NCBI GenBank assembly: GCA_007131045.1
Contig: SLRI01000468.1
Location: 1 to 18,577, forward strand
Direction: 5' to 3'
Source: Rhodospirillales bacterium
GTDB taxonomy: Bacteria; Pseudomonadota; Alphaproteobacteria; Geminicoccales; Geminicoccaceae
Length of the DNA stretch: 18,577 bases
Shown here: in pieces, positions 1 to 5,870 of the stretch
Layout of the letters: every line of letters begins with the position of its first letter
How positions within the stretch are numbered: the stretch's first letter is position 1
The notes under the pieces: model-generated
Told to the model about the DNA's origin: nothing
The model's input: the letters and a program-made list of their open reading frames with translations, nothing else
Databases searched by the model: none
Translations under genes and position numbers: made by a program

Positions 1-1363
1 CGTCGGGCTCGTCCGCCTCGATCAGCTCGATCCGCCCGCTGCCCCAGCCGAGCCCGGCGAGGAACGTCTCGGCGAGGCCGATGGTGCGGCCCAGCGCGGT
101 GCGCTCGCCTCGGGTCCGCGGGCCGGCGAGGATGCGGATGTCGGCCGCCCCCAGCGCCATGGCGGTGGCGAAGAGCTCGATGCCCGCAGTCGTGATCTCG
201 TTGAGGGCAAAGGGGATGACCCGGGCCGGCAGGCCGTCGCCGAAGCGGGCGAGGAGGTCGATCAGCGGCAGCCCGTGCTCGTTCTCGTGGATCAGCAGCA
301 CGGCCTCCTCGCCGCCGGCCTCGTGGTAGTGCTGGAGCAGCGTGGTCAGGCGGCCGAGGATGTGCTCGGCCGGCGGGTAGGCATAAGACGCTGCACCGGT
401 CGGGCAGACCGCGTGGCAGCCGCCGCAGCCGGCGCAGATCAGGGCGTCGATCGCCACGTGGTCGCCGTCGGGCGTGATCGCACCCGTGGGACAGACGTCG
501 AGGCAGCGGCTGCAGCCGGTGCGGCGGTTCCTGGAATGGGCGCAGAGTTCGGCCCGGTAGTCGACGTAGCGGGGCTTGTCGAATTCGCCGATCAGGTCGG
601 TGGCATCGAAGAGCGCACGCTGCACGGCTGCCGGATCGCCCGGATCGGCCCTCAGATAGCCGTCCCGCTTGTGCGCCGCCGGGAAGAGCGGGGTGCCGCC
701 CGAAAGGTCGATGATGATGTCGCAGGTCGAGACCGCCTCGTTGCGCGGTCGGCCGAAGCGCAGGGCGGCGCGCGAGGAGGGATCGGGCAATGCATAGTCG
801 TCGACCACGATCTCGAAGCCGCCGAGCTGGCCCTTGGCCGCCCGGATCGTGCCCTGGAGGACCGGGAAATCGGCTGTTCGCGGCGGGATGACGTCGGTGG
901 GCCGGGTCAAGAGGACGGTGACGTCGAGCCGATCGCCGAGCTGCCGGGCGGCCTCGATCGCCAGCTCGTCCTGGCCGTAGATCAGGGTCACACCCTCGGA
1001 TTTCAGCGTCAGGGCCTTGGTCTCCGCGGGGGCGAGTGCGGCCTCGGCGAGCAGGGCCGCGATCTTGGGCGTGGCCTTTGCCCCCTCCTTCGACCAGGCG
1101 GCGCGGGCGCGGATGTCGGTGGTGATCAGCGCATCGGCCGCGGTATCGCCCGAGCGCTCGGCCAGCACCTCCTCGAACACTGCGCGCTCCTGGGCACAGG
1201 CAACGAGCAGGTCGCCGCCCGCCAGCCGGTCCTGCTGCCGGCGGCAGAGCCGGGTTGCGAGGTTCGGCGCTTCGGCGCCTAGTGCCTCGGCAAGTGCCGC
1301 TGCATCCAGCGGCATGGTGCCCTCGCAGTCGCACAAGACGACCCGGCGACCCAAGGCCCGCAT
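1..1363 (-). CDS. 4Fe-4S dicluster protein of formate dehydrogenase locus (3' end off window)
   Basis: An open frame on the minus strand runs from ATG 1363 to the left edge without a stop, giving the first 454 residues of a longer protein. A good ribosome site (GGGAG, 6 nt spacer) precedes the ATG. Two iron-sulfur motifs are visible: C274-x9-C284-x2-C287-x3-C291-Pro and C310-x2-C313-x2-C316-x3-C320-Pro, so it probably carries two [4Fe-4S] clusters. The first motif is spaced unusually. The 270 residues before them have no motif I can name with certainty. The stretch after the clusters (about 330-454) alternates hydrophobic strands and helices and loosely resembles the MvhD-like hydrogenase delta fold, but this is weak. 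No signal peptide or membrane segment is seen, so it should be cytoplasmic. It is divergent from the ligase-like/DUF6505/DUF6352 genes, a neighbourhood I associate with alphaproteobacterial formate dehydrogenases. An electron-transfer or maturation role is inferred, not known. Confidence 0.85.
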   Translation of the reverse strand, partial: MRALGRRVVLCDCEGTMPLDAAALAEALGAEAPNLATRLCRRQQDRLAGGDLLVACAQERAVFEEVLAERSGDTAADALITTDIRARAAWSKEGAKATPKIAALLAEAALAPAETKALTLKSEGVTLIYGQDELAIEAARQLGDRLDVTVLLTRPTDVIPPRTADFPVLQGTIRAAKGQLGGFEIVVDDYALPDPSSRAALRFGRPRNEAVSTCDIIIDLSGGTPLFPAAHKRDGYLRADPGDPAAVQRALFDATDLIGEFDKPRYVDYRAELCAHSRNRRTGCSRCLDVCPTGAITPDGDHVAIDALICAGCGGCHAVCPTGAASYAYPPAEHILGRLTTLLQHYHEAGGEEAVLLIHENEHGLPLIDLLARFGDGLPARVIPFALNEITTAGIELFATAMALGAADIRILAGPRTRGERTALGRTIGLAETFLAGLGWGSGRIELIEADEPD

Positions 1364-1401
1364 TCGTGTCTCCCGTTTCCGATCTTCCTCGAACGCTCTA
1401 C

Positions 1402-2124
1402 ATGACCGCTATGGATGGAAACGACAATGCCGCAGCGCTCACCCTGCCCCCGGTCTTCCGGGCTGTTCATGTGCGCGCGGACGCCTTCGCTGCGGCGCGC
1501 GGCATGGCGGTGGCGGGTGGCGATGCCGGCACGCTGGTGGTGGCGGATACGGGCCCCGAGGCGGTTCGGCTCGATCTCGCCGTCGTTCTCGAGCCCGACC
1601 GGCCGGCGGCGTCCTGCTTCGCCGCCTTGCCGATCGCCATGCTGGCGATGGCCGATGCGCTCGCCGCCGTGGGGCCGCCGTTCAAGCCCGTCGGCTTCGC
1701 CTGGCCGCACGAGCTGGTGCTCGACGGGGGGGTGGTAGGCAGCGCCCGGCTGGCATTGCCCAAGCCCTCCGAGGCGCCGGTGCCCGCCTGGCTGGTGGTC
1801 GGCCTGGCTTTGCAGCGCCGCTTCACGACCGAGACCGACGAGCCCGGGCGGACGCCGGAGCGCACCGCACTTCTCGAGGAAGGATTCGGCCTGGTGACGC
1901 CGGCCGAGATCGTCGAGGCCTTCGCCGCCCATCTGCTGCACTGGGTCGATCGCTGGCAGGAGGAGGGCCTGGGATCGGCCACCGACCACTACCGCGCCCG
2001 GCTGGTCCGGCCCGAGGCGAAGTCCGTCCGCTTCGACCCTCTGACCTTCGATCTCCTGCGCATCGGCCCGCCACCCTCGCGCGAGGGTTTGGCCGAGCGC
2101 CTGCTCTTGGGGCCAAACCCATGA
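1402..2124 (+). CDS. biotin/lipoate--protein ligase family protein, apparently lacking catalytic Lys
   Basis: A 240-residue protein resembling the small biotin/lipoate ligase-like family found in alphaproteobacterial formate dehydrogenase clusters. The segment at about 97-113 (VGFAWPHELVLDGGVVG) matches the region of true biotin ligases that contains KWPND followed by a short strand and a glycine turn. Here the lysine position is Ala (A100-W101-P102-H103), so classical adenylate-forming ligation looks unlikely. The N-terminal glycine-rich substrate loop is also hard to find. A binding or chaperone role is inferred. The start is uncertain: ATG 1402 and ATG 1411 are in frame and neither has a clear Shine-Dalgarno. 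I chose the first. The start lies 38 bp from the divergent 4Fe-4S gene. The stop overlaps the next start as ATGA (2121-2124), which suggests translational coupling with the DUF6505 gene. No signal peptide is seen, so the protein should be cytoplasmic. Confidence 0.85.
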   Translation: MTAMDGNDNAAALTLPPVFRAVHVRADAFAAARGMAVAGGDAGTLVVADTGPEAVRLDLAVVLEPDRPAASCFAALPIAMLAMADALAAVGPPFKPVGFAWPHELVLDGGVVGSARLALPKPSEAPVPAWLVVGLALQRRFTTETDEPGRTPERTALLEEGFGLVTPAEIVEAFAAHLLHWVDRWQEEGLGSATDHYRARLVRPEAKSVRFDPLTFDLLRIGPPPSREGLAERLLLGPNP

Positions 2125-2618
2125 CCACGCTCAAGCTGCCCCGCACCATCCGGCTCGACGCCTCGGACACCGCCGTCTTCGAGCGGGCGGCCGAGCCCGG
2201 CGAATGGGCCGTTGCCGGCGGCTTCGCCTTTCTCGACGCGCCTGCCGACCGGCTCACCGGCAAGCGCCGCCAGGCCTTCGCCAACGGCTTTCTCGGCACC
2301 TCGAGCTTCGGCTGGTCGACCTTCGTGGTCGTGGCCTCGGCCGACGACGAGGTGGCCCTGGCGGTGGTCGAGCGGCTGGCCGTGCTCTTCGTCGAGGCGC
2401 ACGGTGCGCCCTCGCTCGAGGCCGCCCGGCCGGTGGCACGGCAGGAGGTCGACTTCATGGCCGATCTCTGCCGGGCGCACCCGGTCAACACCCTCCTGGC
2501 GCTCGAGCGGCTGATCGATGCGGCGGGCGAGATTCGCGAGCGCTTTCGGGTGATCGATCGCGGCTCGGGCTCGCTCGGGCAGGCCTTCGAGATGACGCCC
2601 GAGGAACCGGAGCGATGA
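2121..2618 (+). CDS. DUF6505 family protein
   Basis: A 165-residue soluble protein without signal peptide or membrane segment. The N-terminal pattern (KLPRTIRLDASDTAVFERA, then EPGEWAV and a GFLGTSSFGWST stretch near residue 58) fits the DUF6505 family as I remember it, and the length is normal for that family. The function is not established. It overlaps the upstream ligase-like gene and the downstream DUF6352 gene by ATGA at both ends (2121-2124 and 2615-2618), so the three are almost certainly one translationally coupled unit. Its constant company with formate dehydrogenase genes suggests a part in cofactor delivery or enzyme assembly. That is an inference from context only, since no catalytic motif is visible. 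Confidence 0.85.
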   Translation: MTTLKLPRTIRLDASDTAVFERAAEPGEWAVAGGFAFLDAPADRLTGKRRQAFANGFLGTSSFGWSTFVVVASADDEVALAVVERLAVLFVEAHGAPSLEAARPVARQEVDFMADLCRAHPVNTLLALERLIDAAGEIRERFRVIDRGSGSLGQAFEMTPEEPER

Positions 2619-3637
2619 ACGAGAACATCTGGCAGAGCGCCGGCCTCGCGCTGCTCGATCCGGCGCCGGGTGGCGGGCTCAGGGTGACGCCATCGTTCTT
2701 GAAGGCCTATCTGGCGCGGCCGGAGCTCGCACCCGTGGCCGACTCTTGCGCCGCCGAGCGGACGCTGCACCAGTCGCTCTTGGCCGACCCCGAGCGGCCG
2801 GTGGACGAGGCCGAGCTCGCCGCCCTGGCGGATCAGGATGCGGCCGAGAACTACCGGCTCTGGCTCGGCTTTCGCGACCGGCTCCTGGCCCGGCCGAGCC
2901 TCGAGGCCGCCTATCTCGGCCTGGTCCGCGACGCCGACAGCCGCGTCCCGCCGCTCTTTTCGGCGCAACTCGTCCACGTCATCCTCCGCCGGCTGCTCGA
3001 CGGCGAGACCGACGGCTTCATCTGGCGGGCGGCCGAGCTCTTGTTTCGCAGCCAGAAGGTGAGCATCACCGAGGGCGGCATCCTCGTCGCCGACGAGGAG
3101 ACGGTGGAGCAGGCCGCGGCCAGCGGCGGCTTCGGCAGTCTCGGGGCGCTGTTGGTGCAGGCCGGAACGGCCCCCCGGACGGTCGAGCTCGACGTCATCA
3201 ACGAGGCCAATGCCGCCAGCTACGGCGAACGGAGCGAGCGCTTCGACATGGTTCTGGACGTGGCCTTCACCCGGCCGGGGCTCGATGCGCTCTCTCGGGT
3301 GCTCGAGCGCTGGGTCCGCCATTTTCTCGATGTTCGGGTCCGCATTCAGCCGGTGCAGACGATCAGCGACGAGCGCTGGTCCTGGCATGTCGGGCTCGAT
3401 GCGGAAGCGACGGCGATCCTCAATGCGATGTGGCACGGGGTGGACGTGCCACAGGCCGATCTCGCCCGAATCCTCTCGCTGTTCCGGCTGGAGTTTTTGG
3501 ACCCGGCGGCGATGCTGGAGCGGGTGGCGGGCCGGCCGGTCTATCTCGCCATGGCGATGGACAGTGAGAAGCGGCTGCGGCTCAAGCCGCAGAACCTCTT
3601 GACCGGGCTGCCGCTGCGGCAGGAAATGGCGAGCTGA
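2615..3637 (+). CDS. DUF6352 family protein
   Basis: A 340-residue soluble protein. The start of the mature frame (WQSAGLALLDP, then TPSFLKAYLARPEL at about 26-39) and the conserved middle (LFSAQLVHVILRRLLDG, then DGFIWRAAELLFR) match the DUF6352 family as I know it. The protein is mostly helical by eye, has no cysteine cluster, signal peptide or membrane segment, and should be cytoplasmic. No enzyme motif can be named. Its ATG overlaps the DUF6505 stop by 4 nt. The next gene begins 13 nt after its stop, still within the same unit. The function is unknown. In context it is one of several uncharacterised accessory proteins encoded beside the formate dehydrogenase, possibly acting as a specific assembly factor. 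Confidence 0.87.
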   Translation: MNENIWQSAGLALLDPAPGGGLRVTPSFLKAYLARPELAPVADSCAAERTLHQSLLADPERPVDEAELAALADQDAAENYRLWLGFRDRLLARPSLEAAYLGLVRDADSRVPPLFSAQLVHVILRRLLDGETDGFIWRAAELLFRSQKVSITEGGILVADEETVEQAAASGGFGSLGALLVQAGTAPRTVELDVINEANAASYGERSERFDMVLDVAFTRPGLDALSRVLERWVRHFLDVRVRIQPVQTISDERWSWHVGLDAEATAILNAMWHGVDVPQADLARILSLFRLEFLDPAAMLERVAGRPVYLAMAMDSEKRLRLKPQNLLTGLPLRQEMAS

Positions 3638-3650
3638 GGAGGGACGAGGC

Positions 3651-4166
3651 TTGATCGTCGAGCGTTTTGCCGTGGGCGTCATCGTCGAGCGGCGGCCGGC
3701 CAAGAGCCGCTGGCAGCGCCATGTCTGGCGGGTCACCGAGGTGCTGCCCGGGCGCCCCGCCACCCCGCCCTGGACGGTGCTGCACGAGGCCGACGGCGTC
3801 ACGCAGTTCTACGCCGGGACCACCGATCTCGTCGTCTACTCGAAGGAGACCGAGGCCTTGGTGCACAATCTGGGGGCAGAGATGCCCGCAGTCTGGGTGG
3901 TGCTCAGGCCGCGCGAGGGGGCGGTGGGCCTGGACCTCCTGATGGCCACGGTCGATGCCGGCGAGGCCCAGGCGCATGCCGATACCGGCGACGATCTGGT
4001 CGAGATGGTGGCGATGCCGGCGCCGGTGCAGGCCTGGCTCGCGCCCTTCGTCGCCGCGCACCATGTCGAGCGGCCGAAATACAAGCGCAAGCGCGAGCGC
4101 GCCGACCCCGAGGCGCTGGCCGCCGGAAGGCTGCCGCGCTCCGGCCGGGGCAACGGTCGTGGCTGA
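3651..4166 (+). CDS. DUF3305 domain-containing protein
   Basis: A 171-residue cytoplasmic protein of the DUF3305 family, which is regularly encoded with DUF3306 in formate dehydrogenase clusters. The start is TTG 3651, supported by a strong GGAGGG Shine-Dalgarno at 3638-3643 with a 7-nt spacer. No ATG gives the complete N-terminal domain. The core (VGVIVERRPAKSRWQRHVWR near the N terminus, then the YAGTTDLVVYSKETE region) is typical of the family: a beta-rich domain with a conserved Trp/Arg pair. The C terminus is basic (PKYKRKRERA), perhaps a contact site for nucleic acid or a partner. The stop overlaps the next start by 8 nt, so DUF3305 and DUF3306 are probably made together. The molecular function is unknown. 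Confidence 0.9.
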   Translation: MIVERFAVGVIVERRPAKSRWQRHVWRVTEVLPGRPATPPWTVLHEADGVTQFYAGTTDLVVYSKETEALVHNLGAEMPAVWVVLRPREGAVGLDLLMATVDAGEAQAHADTGDDLVEMVAMPAPVQAWLAPFVAAHHVERPKYKRKRERADPEALAAGRLPRSGRGNGRG

Positions 4167-4785
4167 AGAGAGGAGCTTCCTCGAGCGCTGGTCGAAGCGC
4201 AAGCAGGCGGCGCGCACGGCCGAGCCGGCGCCTGCCGAGCCTCCCAAGAGCGAGGCGGTCGAGCCGGTGGACGAGGCGGTCGCTGTCGTCGACGACGAGG
4301 CTTTGATCGACCCCGAGACGCTGCCGCCGCTGGAGAGCATCGCCACCGGCGCCGATGTCCAGGCCTTCTTGCGCAAGGGCGTGCCCAAGGCATTGCGGCA
4401 GGCGGCGTTGCGCCGCTTGTGGTCGGCCGATCCCGCGATCCGCGACTTCCGCGAGGTCGCCGACTACGACTGGGACTTCAACGCGCCGGGCTATGGCGCG
4501 CTGTTGCCGCAGGACGACCCGAAGGCCGCGGCCGAGCGGCTGTTCGCGGCACTGCGGCGACCCGTCGCCCCCGCCGAGCGGCCGCCGGTGCCCGAGCCTG
4601 CGCTCGCCCGGCCGGCAGGCGATACAGCGGAAGCCGAGGCGCCAGTGGCCGCATCGTCGGCGGGCGAGGTGCCAGCAGCCGAGGCGCCAGCAGCCGAGGT
4701 GGAGGAGACCACGGCCCCGGTGGCGCGAGCAGCGGCCGAGCCGCCGGCGCGGCGCCGGCGGCACGGTTCGGCGGCGCCGAGTTGA
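4159..4785 (+). CDS. DUF3306 domain-containing protein
   Basis: A 208-residue protein starting at GTG 4159, inside the end of the DUF3305 gene. The N-terminal FLERWSKRK signature and the central DYDWDFNAPGYG motif (about residues 104-115) identify the DUF3306 family. Residues about 15-45 and 135-195 are acidic/Ala-Pro-rich low-complexity linkers. The latter contains a short tandem repeat (see the repeat entry), and the protein ends in an Arg-rich stretch. The protein therefore looks like a small folded core flanked by disordered tails. No signal peptide is visible. It is the last gene before a 170-bp gap with promoter-like sequence, so it may end the first transcription unit. The function is unknown; a role in formate dehydrogenase maturation is inferred from its pairing with DUF3305. 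Confidence 0.9.
   Translation: MAEERSFLERWSKRKQAARTAEPAPAEPPKSEAVEPVDEAVAVVDDEALIDPETLPPLESIATGADVQAFLRKGVPKALRQAALRRLWSADPAIRDFREVADYDWDFNAPGYGALLPQDDPKAAAERLFAALRRPVAPAERPPVPEPALARPAGDTAEAEAPVAASSAGEVPAAEAPAAEVEETTAPVARAAAEPPARRRRHGSAAPS
4668..4697 (+). repeat. short imperfect tandem repeat in the DUF3306 coding sequence
   Basis: Two consecutive copies of a 15-nt unit, GAGGYGCCAGCAGCC, lie here and are preceded by a related sequence. They encode repeated Glu-Val/Ala-Pro-Ala-Ala units in the disordered C-terminal linker. It is a likely slippage or expansion tract that changes linker length in frame. Confidence 0.6.
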
Positions 4786-4955
4786 GGGCGATCGCTGCGG
4801 CCGACCGGCGCAGCCACACGGCTTTGTAACTTGCACGGCCAAGAATTTGCGGCCAAACTTGGAAGTAGACGAGTTTGGTTCTAAAGGGCACGAACCCGGC
4901 GGCCGGCAGTGATCGGCGGGTCCGGAAGAAAGTGCCGAATTCGGGAGGTAGAAGT
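4786..4955 (+). promoter_or_regulatory. intergenic region with candidate promoter upstream of torD-fdhXABC
   Basis: This 170-bp gap contains the only clearly A/T-richer stretch in the FDH locus (about 4821-4890). Two sigma70-like pairings can be read: TTGCAC (4831-4836) with 17 nt to CAAACT (4854-4859), and TTGGAA (4859-4864) with 17 nt to TAAAGG (4882-4887). Both are weak matches. Direct repeats of CGGCCAA begin at 4836 and 4850. A perfect 7-bp inverted repeat is described separately. The gap suggests that torD-fdhXABC can be transcribed apart from the upstream accessory genes, possibly under formate or oxygen control. I found no sigma54 -24/-12 element with correct spacing. Confidence 0.35.
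4853..4878. repeat. 7-bp perfect inverted repeat, possible operator
   Basis: CCAAACT at 4853-4859 is repeated in inverted form as AGTTTGG at 4872-4878, with a 12-nt spacer. The arms sit on or beside the candidate promoter elements, which is a reasonable place for a dimeric regulator. It could also be chance or a weak RNA hairpin in the leader. Confidence 0.35.
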
Positions 4956-5576
4956 CTGGCAACGCGCGCCGACAATGGGAAAGCCGTATCGATAGAGGTC
5001 GAGCCCGACGCTCTCGACTTGGCGCGGGCCCGTCATTGGCAACTGCTGGGGCTTTTGCTGCGCGCCGCACCGGATGCGGCGACGCTCGCGATCGCGGCAC
5101 GCCTCGAGGGCGACGCCTCGCCCCTCGGTACGGCGCGCGCCGCACTGGCGCGTGCTGCCGGCGCTACCGATCCGGCGGCGCTCGAGCGCGAATACCACCA
5201 CCTCTTCATCGGCGTCGGGCGCGGCGAACTCTTGCCGTACGCCTCCTACTACCGCACCGGCTTTCTGCACGAAAAGCCGCTCGCCCGGCTGCGCGCCGAC
5301 CTCCGCCGCCTGGGCATCGAGCGCGCCCCCGGCCAAGCCGACCCCGAGGACCACATCGGCTGCCTCGCCGAGGTCATGGCCGGGCTGATCGCCGGCGCGT
5401 TCGCGGTCGATGCCGAGGAACAGCAGCATTTTTTCAACCGCCACCTCGAGCCCTGGGCCGGCCGCTTCTTCGCCGACCTCGAGGCCGCCGAGGCGGCCCG
5501 TTTCTATCGCCCGGTGGGGATTATCGGGCGGCATCTGGTAGAGATCGAGGCGACCGCCTACACGCTCGCCGCATGA
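4956..5576 (+). CDS. TorD/DmsD-family molecular chaperone for formate dehydrogenase
   Basis: An all-helical cytoplasmic chaperone of about 206 residues. It should bind the Tat signal and apoprotein of FdhA and hold it until the molybdopterin cofactor is inserted. Family signatures are present: EYHHLFIGVGRGELLPYASY (residues 79-98 from the start chosen), then the helix with EDHIGCLAEVM (131-141) and the PWAGRFF region (166-172). The start is not certain. A perfect GGGAGG (4943-4948) lies 7 nt before an in-frame CTG at 4956, giving a normal family length and a start of Met-Ala-Thr-Arg. The nearest conventional alternatives are GTG 4932 and TTG 4875, which add 8 or 27 poorly conserved-looking residues and have weak ribosome sites. 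It sits directly upstream of the small Tat protein and FdhA, its likely clients. Confidence 0.88.
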   Translation: MATRADNGKAVSIEVEPDALDLARARHWQLLGLLLRAAPDAATLAIAARLEGDASPLGTARAALARAAGATDPAALEREYHHLFIGVGRGELLPYASYYRTGFLHEKPLARLRADLRRLGIERAPGQADPEDHIGCLAEVMAGLIAGAFAVDAEEQQHFFNRHLEPWAGRFFADLEAAEAARFYRPVGIIGRHLVEIEATAYTLAA

Positions 5577-5636
5577 AGCCCTGACATGAGGCCGGGGCCG
5601 CATGCGGGGGCGCGCACGACGCAGGAGGAACTGACG

Positions 5637-5855
5637 ATGGCAGCATCGACGAAATCGACCGAGACCCCGGTGAACCCGGCGCGGCGCGGCTTCTTCAAGG
5701 CGGCGGCGACCGGTGCCGTGGGGGCTGCCGTGGCAGCCCCGGTGCTGCTCGCCGGCGGTGAGGCCGAGGCGCGGCAATCGGCCGAGGAGCGCAAGAAGCG
5801 GCGCTACCAGGAGACCGACCACGTCCGCACCTACTACGAGACCAACCGGTACTGA
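5637..5855 (+). CDS. formate dehydrogenase region Tat-signal protein (FdhX type)
   Basis: A 72-residue protein matching the small 'formate dehydrogenase region TAT target' family. ATG 5637 has an AGGAGG Shine-Dalgarno at 5623-5628 with 8 nt spacing, so I prefer it to earlier in-frame starts. R16-R17 in RRGFFK, followed by a hydrophobic Ala/Gly-rich stretch to about residue 39 and an Ala-rich cleavage region, form a twin-arginine signal. The mature part is only about 25-30 residues, highly charged, ending in HVRTYYETNRY. It is exported or membrane-associated and lies 15 bp upstream of fdhA. Its role is not established. It may accompany FdhA through the Tat pathway or stabilise the periplasmic complex. 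Confidence 0.92.
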   Translation: MAASTKSTETPVNPARRGFFKAAATGAVGAAVAAPVLLAGGEAEARQSAEERKKRRYQETDHVRTYYETNRY

Positions 5856-5870
5856 CGAGAGGATCCCGCC

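Noticed and set aside
275..1282. 335-codon plus-strand frame at the left end
   Set aside because: The minus strand carries a long intact frame with two iron-sulfur motifs; the plus-strand product is a shadow.
1823..3802. 659-codon minus-strand frame across the ligase-like, DUF6505 and DUF6352 genes
   Set aside because: The product is low-complexity Arg/Pro/Gly-rich, and the opposing frames match known families with coupled starts.
4831..4852. possible sigma54 promoter (TTGCACG...TTTGC) before torD
   Set aside because: The first element lacks GG and the spacing to the GC element is about 15 rather than 10 bp.
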